Shown here piece after piece: positions 52,540 through 61,144 of a stretch of DNA of 64,000 nucleotides (within the stretch, counting starts at the first letter, position 1; every line of letters starts with the position of its first letter). The DNA is from Asanoa iriomotensis. GTDB taxonomy: Bacteria; Actinomycetota; Actinomycetes; Mycobacteriales; Micromonosporaceae. Under the pieces are notes generated by a model that was not told the DNA's origin, ran no database searches, and saw only the letters and a program-made list of their open reading frames with translations. The stretch covers positions 1 to 64,000 of the forward strand of contig NZ_BONC01000010.1 of assembly GCF_016862515.1 (NCBI RefSeq), given 5' to 3'. The translations under genes and the position numbers were made by a program.

Positions 52540-54435
52540 TCACCTGTCGCGGCGGTGCACCTGGGAGCGGACCGTCGACCAGATGCGCCGGCCGAGGCGG
52601 GTCTTCTTGACCCAGCGCAGGCGCCCCACGATGCGTGGGTGCGGGCCCACCTGAGCGGCCCGCTGTCTCGGGATCCGGGCGAGCGCGGCGTAGGTCGCCG
52701 ACGTGCCGGGCCGGGTGGCGTCCGGTTCGAGCCGCGTCGACGCGACGGCCAGGGCGGTGAACTGCTGCAGCGTGCGCGGGTCCGGCCGGCCGCCCCGGGC
52801 GGCGACGCGCAGCGCCCGCGCGACCGTGTCGCGGTGGATCAGCTCCGTGATCGGGCCGTGCGCGGTGTCGAGCAGGTCCGCGATCGCCTCGATGCCGTCG
52901 CCCTGCCACACCCGGGTGGCGGTGGACCCGCCGGTCGAGGCGCTCACGAACGGAACCTCCGACCACTCGGGCACGAGCCGTCGGATCAAGCCCGTGTGCA
53001 GCAGCCGTTCGCGCTTCTGGGCAGCGGTCAACGCGAAGGTGGCCGCGACGAAGCCCGGCGACAGGAACGGCGTGACCATGCCGGTCGTGTAGGCCGACGT
53101 GTACCAGCGGCGCACCCGCTCGACCAGGTAGAGGTAGTCGATCAGATGCAGGTCGCGCAGCCCGACCTCCTTGGCGTGCTCGACCAGCGCAGTGACCCGG
53201 CGTCGCTCGCCGGCCGACGCCTCCTCCGTGGCGAAGCCGGGTGGCGCCGCGGCCAGCAGCCGGTGCACCGCCGCCTGATCCGGTGGCACGTCGCTGTCGG
53301 CCGGTGGGTACCAGTAGCCCGTGGCCAGCTCGCCGGCGGCGCCGGTGAAGGTGGCGCCGCGCGGCCGCTCCGGCAGCCGGCCCCGCTGGGCGGGACGCGC
53401 GAGATAGGTCGAGGGGAACTGGTAGTCGTGTTGCCGCTGCAGCCGCCGGGCCCGCTCGGCCAGGCCCACCGTCAACACGTTGGCCGGCGCGCCGGCCAGC
53501 TGCAGCGTGTGCTCCGGTGCCAGGCCGCGTTTCTCCCGCAGCAGCGCGACGAGCTGGCGGGCGATCTCGCCCTCGGCCCGGGTGTCCTCGTTGGTCACGA
53601 ACCGGGGCAGCCGGCCGGCGGCGACCAGCGAGGCCGCGATCAGCCGGGAGTCCTTGCCGCCCGAGAGGCCGAGGATGATCCGGTCGCCGTAGAGGTCGTG
53701 AATGCTGGCGGCGGTCGTCTTGAGGGCGTCGGCGGCGGCGTCCAGCGACTCTCGCACGGGCCGTGCCTGTGCCGCGAACCCGTTGGCGACCAGGTCGTCG
53801 ACCCCGGGCCGGTGTGTCGAGGCGACCTCCCAGCCTCCCTCGCGCCGCCGCCCGGTCATCCGCTCGCCCGGACGCAGTTGACGGACACCGCGGATCGGCG
53901 AGAGCTCGCCGCCGAAGTGGCCGCAGACCGCGTACGAGGCCCAGCCGTCGAGATCGGGAGCGGCCGTGCCGTGCAGGAAGGCGGCCACCAGGCTGGGCCT
54001 GGTGCAGACGACCGTGACGCCGTCGGCCTTTGCCGTGAAGAGCCGGCACATGCCGAGCCAGTCCTGCTGGACGCTGACCCGCTCGCCTTCATCGACCGCG
54101 ACCAGCCCGAACGGCGGGACGACGTCGGTGTGCGCGTCCTCGCCGGCCAGCAGCCGCCTGGCGAGCGCGACCGGCCCGCCGCTCACGTCGATGCCCACCG
54201 GCAGGCCGAGCGAGACGGCGGTGAGCGGACCCTCGGCGGCGACGGTCGGCCAGCGGTAGGCGCCCTGGTCGGCACAGTGGAGGACCGTCACACCCCAGTC
54301 GTCGCCGCCCAGGTCACGGCGTGCGTAGGAGTCCGGCACGACGCTCGAAGCGGCGGCCCTGAACCGTTCTTGTCGAGCGCTGCGCGTCTGGGCGGACAGC
54401 GGTCGCTCGCTGAACCAAACCAGTGCCACTAACAC
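52540..54435 (-). CDS. Asparagine-synthetase-like protein without glutaminase cysteine
   Basis: This 631-residue protein has an AsnB-type ATP-pyrophosphatase domain with PP-loop LGLSGGKDSR near the middle and an N-terminal amidotransferase-like half. It starts MLVALVWFS, so the catalytic C2 of the glutaminase is missing, as in beta-lactam synthetase and lasso-peptide cyclase relatives. It may use free ammonia or another amine, or form an intramolecular amide. It is convergent with the glycan operon, with only 5 bases between stops. The start is GTG; GGGAG lies upstream. Confidence 0.85.
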   Translation of the reverse strand: MLVALVWFSERPLSAQTRSARQERFRAAASSVVPDSYARRDLGGDDWGVTVLHCADQGAYRWPTVAAEGPLTAVSLGLPVGIDVSGGPVALARRLLAGEDAHTDVVPPFGLVAVDEGERVSVQQDWLGMCRLFTAKADGVTVVCTRPSLVAAFLHGTAAPDLDGWASYAVCGHFGGELSPIRGVRQLRPGERMTGRRREGGWEVASTHRPGVDDLVANGFAAQARPVRESLDAAADALKTTAASIHDLYGDRIILGLSGGKDSRLIAASLVAAGRLPRFVTNEDTRAEGEIARQLVALLREKRGLAPEHTLQLAGAPANVLTVGLAERARRLQRQHDYQFPSTYLARPAQRGRLPERPRGATFTGAAGELATGYWYPPADSDVPPDQAAVHRLLAAAPPGFATEEASAGERRRVTALVEHAKEVGLRDLHLIDYLYLVERVRRWYTSAYTTGMVTPFLSPGFVAATFALTAAQKRERLLHTGLIRRLVPEWSEVPFVSASTGGSTATRVWQGDGIEAIADLLDTAHGPITELIHRDTVARALRVAARGGRPDPRTLQQFTALAVASTRLEPDATRPGTSATYAALARIPRQRAAQVGPHPRIVGRLRWVKKTRLGRRIWSTVRSQVHRRDR

Positions 54436-54515
54436 GTTCGTAACTCCCGGTTAATAGACGCTCGGCAACGTAGCACCATTCGTCCACCCGGAAGTGCCCC
54501 TTCGCCCATTTGCGA

Positions 54516-54974
54516 CTAACGGCGGCCGACCCGGGCCGCGGCGGCGCGGAGCACGCCCGGGACCAGTTGGCGGTGCACGATGGACAGTGGCGGCCAGGCG
54601 ACGTGGCCGACCGGCTGGGCGTAGTGCAGGAACGTCCAGAGGGACACCTGGCCGCCCGTCGTCACGACCACCATGTTCGCGTCGAGCCACCAGGAGGCGG
54701 CCGCCAGGCGGATCCACTCCTCCCGTTGCTCGGTGATCCGCCAGCCGGCCACGGTCTCCACCGAGGCTTCGCGGCTCAACCGCAGCGCGAGGATGCCGCG
54801 CCAGATCAGCAGTTCGCCGGCGCTGGGTGTGTCGCCGAACATCGCGCGGGCCCAGCTTTCCGGTGTCGCCTGGACCGGCGTGGTGAGCGTGAATCGGTCC
54901 GCGTAGTGGACGTGTGGCAGGCCGTGCAGCGCCGCCGGGATGTGGCTCGTGCCCACCATGCTGTCGACGGTCAT
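54516..54974 (-). CDS. DUF2867-like small protein
   Basis: This 152-residue protein matches the DUF2867 pattern: HYADRFTLTTP near residue 25, WARAMFGDTPSA, WWLDANMVVV and HYAQPVGHVAWPPLSIVHR. There is no signal peptide. It resembles polyketide-cyclase-like small-molecule-binding folds, but the function is unknown. It is divergent from the TetR gene and shares a promoter region with two operator palindromes, so it is probably the regulator's target. Confidence 0.8.
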   Translation of the reverse strand: MTVDSMVGTSHIPAALHGLPHVHYADRFTLTTPVQATPESWARAMFGDTPSAGELLIWRGILALRLSREASVETVAGWRITEQREEWIRLAAASWWLDANMVVVTTGGQVSLWTFLHYAQPVGHVAWPPLSIVHRQLVPGVLRAAAARVGRR

Positions 54975-54997
54975 CTCTCCCCGTCCTTCCAGAGATG

Positions 54998-55013
54998 TAT
55001 ACGATGGCGTACA
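54998..55013. promoter_or_regulatory. TetR operator candidate 1
   Basis: TATACGATGGCGTACA is an inverted repeat (TATACG with CGTACA, one mismatch) in the DUF2867/TetR divergent promoter. It is similar to the perfect site 35 bases away. Confidence 0.65.
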
Positions 55014-55032
55014 ACTCCAGGCTAGCCGCTGT

Positions 55033-55048
55033 TATACGGTGGCGTATA
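55033..55048. promoter_or_regulatory. TetR operator candidate 2
   Basis: TATACGGTGGCGTATA is a perfect 6-bp inverted repeat (TATACG, CGTATA) with a 4-base GTGG centre. It ends 19 bases before the TetR TTG start, so the regulator probably represses itself and the divergent gene. Confidence 0.75.
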
Positions 55049-55066
55049 TAGAAGGCGGGCAGAATA

Positions 55067-55633
55067 TTGGGCGCGCTGCGCACCACGCGGGAGCAGTGGG
55101 TCGAGGCCGGGCTCACGGCGCTGGCCTCCGGCGGGCCCGACGCCGTGCGGGTCGAGGCGCTGGCCAAGGCCCTCGGTGTCACCAAGGGCGGCTTCTACGG
55201 CTCATTCGCCGACCGCGAGGCGCTGCTCGACGCGATGCTCGACACCTGGGAGCGCGAGAGCACCGACGAGGTCCTCGCCCGGGTCGAACGCGAGGGCGGC
55301 GACCCGCGCACGAAGATCAAGCGGGCCGGCGTGCTCACCTTCTCCAGCGGCCGCCTGCTGCCGATCGACCTCGCGGTCCGCGACTGGGCCCGGCGCGACG
55401 AGGCCGTCGCCGACCGGCTGCGCCGCGTCGACAACCGCCGCATGGGCCTGCTGCGCGAGATGATCGGCACGTTCTGCGCCGACCCCGACGAGGTCGAGGC
55501 CCGCAGCCTGCTGGCCTTCTGCGTCCTCATCGGCGAGCACTTCCTCGCCGCCGACCACGGTGGACGCACCCGCGCCCAGGTCCTCGCGCGCGCCGGCGAA
55601 CTGATCCTCGATCAGCCGCATCGAGACGCGTAA
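55067..55633 (+). CDS. TetR-family transcriptional regulator
   Basis: This 188-residue regulator has the TetR helix-turn-helix (AVRVEALAKALGVTKGGFYGSFADREALL). The C-terminal ligand-binding part is hydrophobic with helices, ending FLAADHGGRTRAQ. The start is TTG; no strong Shine-Dalgarno sequence is evident. The twin TATACG/CGTATA sites upstream are the natural binding targets. The effector is unknown. Confidence 0.93.
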   Translation: MGALRTTREQWVEAGLTALASGGPDAVRVEALAKALGVTKGGFYGSFADREALLDAMLDTWERESTDEVLARVEREGGDPRTKIKRAGVLTFSSGRLLPIDLAVRDWARRDEAVADRLRRVDNRRMGLLREMIGTFCADPDEVEARSLLAFCVLIGEHFLAADHGGRTRAQVLARAGELILDQPHRDA

Positions 55634-55655
55634 AATCGCGTTCGTGGCAGAGGGG

Positions 55656-55817
55656 ATGACCGACCCCACCCTCGACGACGTGCTGCGGGCGGCGGGTTTC
55701 GAGGTCACCGAGGCCGGCCGGCGGCGCTGGCGGGCCGAGCTGTCGCGGCCCATCCCCGCGGCGGCGCTCCAGGACGCCGAAAACCTGCTGGCCCGGGTTC
55801 GCGGTCGAGCCGCGTGA
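55656..55817 (+). CDS. Small helical protein, possible partner of the PIN fusion
   Basis: A 53-residue ORF (ATG; a GTG four codons upstream is possible) overlaps the GTG start of the next gene by 4 bases (GTGA). The sequence MTDPTLDDVLRAAGFEVTEAG continues as a charged helix ending NLLARVRGRAA. Length, charge and tight coupling are like the antitoxin of a PIN (VapC-like) module. I recognise no family. Confidence 0.6.
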   Translation: MTDPTLDDVLRAAGFEVTEAGRRRWRAELSRPIPAAALQDAENLLARVRGRAA

Positions 55818-57205
55818 GCGACATCGCCGCCGTCTACGACGGATCGGCGCTGCTCGCGTACGCACACGGCCAGATCGGCGCCGCCGAGCTGATCTCCGAG
55901 ATCAACGCCGAGGGCCGCCAGGTCGGTGTCCCCGCCGCCTGCCTGGCCACCGCGCTGGCCGCGCTGACCGACGACTGGGACGTCAAGCAGCTCATGTCGC
56001 TGATGGGCACCCGGACCATGGTCGTGCTGCCGCTGGGCGGGGCCGACCCCGCCGAGGAGCTGCGGCAGGTCGGCGAGCTCGCCCGGCTGGCCGGCGGTGA
56101 CCTGGACGTCGGGCACGCGGTCGCGGCGGCGCTGACCCACCGGGCCTATTACGTCACGGCCAACCCCAAGGCGGCCGAGGTCGCCCTGCCACCGACCTGG
56201 CCGGTCCTCGACCTGCGCCCGGTCCGGCTGGTCAGCGACCGCTTCGGCCTGGCCGTCGCACCCACCAGCACGGACTCGCCGGCGCCGCCTCCGCGCGACG
56301 ACGAGATGCCCCACCAGGTCGAGCCCATGCTGGCCACCCTCGGCGAGCTGCCGACCGCCGCCGGCTGGGGCTACGAGTTCAAATGGGACGGTGTGCGGGC
56401 GATCGCCCACCTCGACGGCGACCTCCGCCTGCGCGGCCGGCACAACCTGACCCTCGCCTACCCGGAGCTGGACGCGCTGCGGGCGATGCTCGCCGGCCGC
56501 CGGGTGGTGCTCGACGGCGAGATCGTGGCGCTCGGCCGTGACGGCCTGCCCAGCTTCGCCGCCCTCCAGCGACCCGGAGCCACGATCCGTTACTACGTCT
56601 TCGACCTGCTCCACCTGGACGGCACCGACCTCACGAGGCTGCCGTACGCCGAGCGGCGGGACGCCCTCGCGCGCCTCGACATCACCGGCGACCCGGTGGA
56701 CACGCCGCCGTACTGGACGGGAGACGCCGGCCCGGCCCTGCTGGACGCGGCCCGGGAGCTGGGCCTGGAGGGCGTGATCGCCAAGCGGCTCGACTCGCCC
56801 TATCGGCCGGGCCGGCGGTCGGCGGCGTGGGTCAAGGTGCCGCTGTCCAACGTCACCGAGGTGGTCGTGGCCGGCTTCAAGCCCGGCCGCCGGTCGATCG
56901 GCTCGCTGCTGCTCGGCATGTACGACGAACACGACCGGCTGGTCTACGTGGGCCAGGTCAGCACGGGCTTCACCGCGGCCACGCTGCGCGACCTCCGCGA
57001 GCGCTTCGAGCCCCTGCGCGACCCGAGCGCCCCGTTCGACGGCCCGGTGCCACGCCAGCACGCCCGGCACGCGGAATGGCTGCGCCCGGTGCTGGTCGCC
57101 GACGTCACGTACCGCTCCTGGACACCAGAAACCCGCCTGCGCCAACCGTCCTGGAAGGGCCTACGACCCGACCGCGCCCCCACCGAGGTCCGCCTGCGGA
57201 CCTGA
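55814..57205 (+). CDS. PIN-domain and ATP-dependent DNA ligase fusion
   Basis: This 463-residue protein has an N-terminal PIN-like half (about 1-145) with D9 (AVYDGSALL), D97/D99 (GGDLDVGH) and VTANPKAAE; the usual acidic residue in the PA-x-CLA-E position is T46. Residues about 168-463 are a complete ATP-dependent DNA ligase of LigC/LigD type: nucleophile K190 in EFKWDGVRA, YYVFDLLHLDG (motif III), EGVIAKRLDSPYR (motif IV) and AAWVKVP (motif V). No stop separates the parts. PIN domains are RNA nucleases; coupling to a ligase is unusual. The 5' ORF may be its partner. Confidence 0.82.
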   Translation: MSDIAAVYDGSALLAYAHGQIGAAELISEINAEGRQVGVPAACLATALAALTDDWDVKQLMSLMGTRTMVVLPLGGADPAEELRQVGELARLAGGDLDVGHAVAAALTHRAYYVTANPKAAEVALPPTWPVLDLRPVRLVSDRFGLAVAPTSTDSPAPPPRDDEMPHQVEPMLATLGELPTAAGWGYEFKWDGVRAIAHLDGDLRLRGRHNLTLAYPELDALRAMLAGRRVVLDGEIVALGRDGLPSFAALQRPGATIRYYVFDLLHLDGTDLTRLPYAERRDALARLDITGDPVDTPPYWTGDAGPALLDAARELGLEGVIAKRLDSPYRPGRRSAAWVKVPLSNVTEVVVAGFKPGRRSIGSLLLGMYDEHDRLVYVGQVSTGFTAATLRDLRERFEPLRDPSAPFDGPVPRQHARHAEWLRPVLVADVTYRSWTPETRLRQPSWKGLRPDRAPTEVRLRT

Positions 57206-57240
57206 CTCAGGATGTCCCAGCCCGCGGTAGGTTCGCGCGC

Positions 57241-58652
57241 ATGACAGACACCCTCGACGCGGCCCTGGACGGTCTCGCCGAGAACCCCGCCCTCCCCACG
57301 GAACTGGTCCGCCGGTTGATTGTCCATCGTGGAGGCCCCCACGCGGTGGCCAAACGGGCGGACCTGACCGACGACCTGTTCGACGAGATCCTCGCGTCGG
57401 ATCATCGCTGGTTGGCGCACTCGCTCGCGCTCAGCCGCCACCTGCCGCCGCACGTCAGCCTGCGCCTGGTGGCTCACACGGACGCCGGCGTGCGAGCCGC
57501 GCTGGCCGCGGGACAACGGGTCGCGCCCCGGGACGTGTTCGCCCGCCTGGTCGACGACCCGGACAAACGGGCCCGCGAGCATCTCGCCCAGAACGGGAAC
57601 GTCCCCGACGACCTGCGGGCGCGCCTGGCCCGCGACCCGGAGCCGTCCGTGCGGGCGCTGCTCGCGAGGTGGTGGGTCGGGGCTCCGGAGGAGGTCCGGC
57701 GGATGCTGCTGACCGATCCGGTCGACGAGGTCCGCGGTGCGGCCGGCACACCTACTACGCGAACCTGCCCCACCCGGTCCCACCGGCGGACCTGCATCCG
57801 CGGCTGGTCGACGATCCCGTGACGCGGGCAGGCGCCGTGCGCCATCTGCGACTGACGGGGCCGATGGCCGATCGGTTGGCCGGAGACCTCGATCCGGACG
57901 TACGCCGACAGGTGGCGGGGCACCCGCGACTTCCGGCGCACCTGCGGGACCGGCTCGGTGCCGACGTCAGCGCGCGGGTGCGCGTCGCGGTCTTCGCTCG
58001 CCCGGACACCCCCGACGGGCTGCGCGCGCAGATCTACGCGGCGGTCATGCGGCCGTCCCAGGAGATCGAGCACACGATCGCCGTCCTCGAGCTGAGGAAC
58101 CTCGACCTGCCCTGGGTCACCGCCGACCCGCTGCCGCACGTCTCCTCGCCGTACACCTGTTTTCGCAGCTCCGCTGCCCGCAACCGGGCACTGCCGGCGG
58201 ACGTCGCGGCGCGGCTGCTCCGTGACGACGAGAGCGTCGTCCGCACGACCATGGCCAGGCACGCGCCGCACCTCGTCGACGCGGACGCCGCGGAACGCAT
58301 CGACCGCGAGTTCCGGCCGGACAAGCGGACGCTCTGGCGGCCGGCCGACGAGTTTCCGCTGCCACCGTCGACGCTGCGCCGGCTCGCGACGGATCCGGAC
58401 CCGCGGATGCGCCAACTCGCGCCCCGCGACCCGGACCTGCCACCGGACCTGGCGAGCCGCTTGGCCGCGGACCCGGAGCCGTCCGTGCGCCAGGCGGTGG
58501 CCACCCACCCACGCTTGCCGACCCCGGCCCTCGTCACCCTGCTGACGGACGACGAACCGTGGGTCGTCAGCACCGCGGCCGCCTCGCCGACGCTGCCTGT
58601 GTCCGAGATGGAGCTGATCCTCAACCGTGCGGGGGTGGCAACGAGACCGTGA
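57241..58652 (+). pseudogene. LRV/HEAT-like repeat protein with a frameshift
   Basis: Two open frames form one repeat protein of about 470 residues. Helical repeats of the type D-x-x-V-R-x-x-A-A-x-H-P-x-L-P-x-x-L-x-x-R-L-A-x-D recur throughout, like leucine-rich-repeat variants. The first frame ends with an unrelated tail; the repeat pattern resumes in another frame at TYYANLPHPVPPADLHPRLVDD, so one base is missing near 57741-57750. Either a genuine disruption or a sequencing error. The 3' end overlaps the histidine-kinase gene on the other strand by 32 bases. Confidence 0.8.
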
Positions 58653-59814
58653 CGACCAGGCCGCCGCCGGGGTTCGGGCGGGCCGTGGCTTCGCCGCCGT
58701 GTGCGCGGGCCACCGAGCGGACGATCGACAGGCCGAGGCCCGCGCCCTTGGCGGTGACCAGGCGGTCCGCGTCCAGGCGGCGGAAGGGTTCGAACAAGCC
58801 CGGTAGGTCGTACGCCGGAATGACCGGTCCGGTGTTGGTGACCTCGAGAACCGCGCCGCCGTCGGGTGTGGTCCGGGTCGCGACCCGGGCGAAGCCGCCG
58901 GCGACGTTGTGCCTGATCGCGTTCTCCACCAGGTTCTGCGCCAGCCGTTCCAGCAGCACCGCGTCGCCGCCGGTCGGTGCCGGCCGGGCCGCTTCCGTCA
59001 GCGTCACCTCGGCCGCGCGGGCCTCCGCGGCGGCCTGCGCGACCACGTGCGTCGCGATGTCGGCCAGGTCGATCTCCTGCGGGTCGACCACCTCGTGCTC
59101 CGAGCGGGCCAGCAGCAGCAAGCCGGTGATCAAGCGCTCCTGACGGCTGTTGATCTCCAGCAGCGTCTCGCCGAGCTGGCTCACGTCCGGTGACGCGGTG
59201 CGGCGGTTCATCGCCACCTCCACCAGTGCCCGGTTGAGCGTCAACGGCGTACGCAGCTCGTGCGACGCGTTGGCGACGAACCGGCGTTGGCTCTCGAACG
59301 ACCGGTCCAGGCGCTCGACCATCGTGTCGAACGTGTCGGCCAGCTCCTTCACGTCGTGGTCGCCGCCCGTGAGGCCGATCCGTTCGTGCAGGCTCAGGTC
59401 GCCGCCGCGGGCGATGCGGCGGGCGGTGTCGGTGACCCGGTGCAGCGGCGCCAGCACGCGGCCCGCGATCAGCCAGCCGAGGCCGATCGCCGCGGCTCCG
59501 ACCACGCCCAACGCGATGCCGCCCTGGGTGAGCTGCGAGGTCAGTGCTTCGGTGCGGAACTCGGCCGTCTGCCGCGCCACGAACTGCGGCACGTCGTCGG
59601 CGGGGATCTGCTCGCCGTCGGGGCCCTGGAAGAACACCGCGTCACGGGTGCCTGTCCCCGCGCCCGAAAACTCCTTGGTGACCATCACGCCGCGGGGGAG
59701 CTGCTGCTGGACCAGGACGTGCGTCACGCCGAGCACGACCAGGCCACCCAGCAGGAAGAGCCCGCCGTAGACCAGGGTGAGCCGGGCACGCAGGGTCGGA
59801 CGGAAGCGCCTCAT
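58621..59814 (-). CDS. HisKA-type sensor histidine kinase
   Basis: This 397-residue kinase has two transmembrane segments (about 12-33 and 98-118), a HAMP region (about 120-175), a HisKA domain with H185 in NASHELRTPL, and a HATPase domain with N-box NLVENAIRHN and GAGLGLSIV. The extracytoplasmic part is about 60 residues with no recognisable sensor fold. Its ATG overlaps the response-regulator stop by 4 bases. The divergent lipoprotein/adaptor/ABC efflux operon is the likely target, as in BaeRS- or VraS-like stress systems. Confidence 0.95.
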   Translation of the reverse strand: MRRFRPTLRARLTLVYGGLFLLGGLVVLGVTHVLVQQQLPRGVMVTKEFSGAGTGTRDAVFFQGPDGEQIPADDVPQFVARQTAEFRTEALTSQLTQGGIALGVVGAAAIGLGWLIAGRVLAPLHRVTDTARRIARGGDLSLHERIGLTGGDHDVKELADTFDTMVERLDRSFESQRRFVANASHELRTPLTLNRALVEVAMNRRTASPDVSQLGETLLEINSRQERLITGLLLLARSEHEVVDPQEIDLADIATHVVAQAAAEARAAEVTLTEAARPAPTGGDAVLLERLAQNLVENAIRHNVAGGFARVATRTTPDGGAVLEVTNTGPVIPAYDLPGLFEPFRRLDADRLVTAKGAGLGLSIVRSVARAHGGEATARPNPGGGLVVTVSLPPPHG

Positions 59815-60467
59815 GAGATCCGGTACCCCTCTCCCGCCAGGGTTTCGATGATCGGTGGGTCGCCGAGCTTGCGGCGCAGCTTCAGCACGGTGAGCCGGAC
59901 CGCCGAGGTGAACGGGTCCGCGTTCTCGTCCCAGACCTTCTCCAGCAACTGCTCGGCACTGACCACGGCGCCTTCGGCCCGCAGCAGCTCGGCGAGCACC
60001 CCGAACTCCTTCTTGGACAGTGGCACGTAGCGGTCGTCGCGGAACACCTGGCGCCGCGCGGTGTCCAGCAGGATGCCGGCCCGGCGCAGCACCGGTGGCA
60101 GGGCCGGGCGGGCGCGCCGGCCGAGGGCCTGCACCCGGGCCGCCAGCTCGACGAAAGCGAACGGCTTGGGCAGGTAGTCGTCGGCGCCCAGGGACAGTCC
60201 GGCCACCCGGTCGCCGACCTCGGCGGCCGCCGTCAGCATCAGGATCCGCGCGGTCGTGTCCGAGCCGACCATCGCCCGGCACACGTCGTCGCCGTGCACC
60301 TTCGGCAGGTCGCGGTCGAGCACCACGACGTCGTAGTCGTTGACCGCGAGGCGTTCCAGCGCGGCGTCCCCGTCCAGCGCGACGTCGACGGCGTGCGCGT
60401 CGTCACGCAGCCACTCCGCGATCGCCTCGGCGAGCAGCCGTTCGTCCTCGACCACCAGGATGCGCAT
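59811..60467 (-). CDS. OmpR-type response regulator
   Basis: This 218-residue regulator has a receiver domain (D51 in VLDRDLPKVHG, acidic pair near E7/D8, and K in YLPKPF) and a winged-helix C-terminal domain (SKKEFGVLAELL to VRLTVLKLRRKLGDPPIIETLAGEGYRI). I chose the ATG beginning MRILVVED; the frame extends 7 codons upstream. It should bind inverted repeats in the divergent promoter and pairs with the kinase encoded downstream. Confidence 0.95.
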   Translation of the reverse strand: MRILVVEDERLLAEAIAEWLRDDAHAVDVALDGDAALERLAVNDYDVVVLDRDLPKVHGDDVCRAMVGSDTTARILMLTAAAEVGDRVAGLSLGADDYLPKPFAFVELAARVQALGRRARPALPPVLRRAGILLDTARRQVFRDDRYVPLSKKEFGVLAELLRAEGAVVSAEQLLEKVWDENADPFTSAVRLTVLKLRRKLGDPPIIETLAGEGYRIS

Positions 60468-60507
60468 CGGCTCATGGTGCCGAGCCAACCTGTTTCTTCG
60501 CTGTTAG

Positions 60508-60553
60508 CGGTTTCGGAAGCGCCGCCGAAACGGGCGCGGGCGAAGACTTCGCC
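60508..60553. promoter_or_regulatory. Inverted repeats between the two-component genes and the efflux operon
   Basis: GTTTCGG (60510-60516) pairs with CCGAAAC (60525-60531) across 8 bases, and GGCGAAGACTTCGCC (60539-60553) is a perfect palindrome with a 1-base centre. Both lie between the response-regulator and lipoprotein starts. They could be regulator-binding sites for both directions. Confidence 0.45.
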
Positions 60554-60601
60554 GCCATAGCGGGCCGCAGCCCGGCGGCCTGCCCGCTGCCAGGAGAAGT
60601 G

Positions 60602-61144
60602 ATGAGAAGACGGCAACCCATGGCGTACGCGTTCGTCCCGCTCGCCCTGTTCGCGGCCCTGGCCGCCGGGTGCGGGTCCGGTGGCGACGACGGCCCGGCG
60701 GTCGCCTCGGCCGGCGGCACCCCGACCGCGGCGGCCACCAGCGGCGCACCGGCACCGGAGGACGCCGCGGACCGGGCGCTGAAGTTCGCACAGTGCATGC
60801 GCGAGCACGGCGTCGACATGCCCGACCCGGAGATCGACGGCGGCCGGATCAGCCAGCGGATCAACGCCAAGCCCGGCGTCGACGTGCAGGCCGCGCAGGA
60901 GGCGTGCAAGGAGTTCTCGCCGTCCGGCGGACCCGGCGGCGGTCAGCCCGACCCGCAGATGCGGGAGCGGATGCTGGCGCACGCCCAGTGCATGCGGGAG
61001 AACGGCGTCGAGAGCTTCCCGGACCCGGACCCCAACATGGGCGGCGGCATCAAGATCGACGGGAAGATCGCTTCCGACCCGGACTTCGAGGCCGCGAACA
61101 AGGCCTGTGAGGCGGAGCTCGGCCGGCCCGGAGCCAAGCCGTGA
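60602..61144 (+). CDS. Small lipoprotein of an efflux operon
   Basis: This 180-residue protein has a signal peptide and lipobox AAGC near residue 23, then a Gly/Ala/Pro linker. Two similar segments, FAQCMREHGVDMPDPE and HAQCMRENGVESFPDPD, each followed by a long tail and ACKEF or ACEAEL, form a duplicated cysteine-containing module. The function is unknown. AGGAG precedes the ATG; a GTG one codon upstream is also possible. It is coupled to the next gene by a 4-base overlap. Confidence 0.85.
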   Translation: MRRRQPMAYAFVPLALFAALAAGCGSGGDDGPAVASAGGTPTAAATSGAPAPEDAADRALKFAQCMREHGVDMPDPEIDGGRISQRINAKPGVDVQAAQEACKEFSPSGGPGGGQPDPQMRERMLAHAQCMRENGVESFPDPDPNMGGGIKIDGKIASDPDFEAANKACEAELGRPGAKP

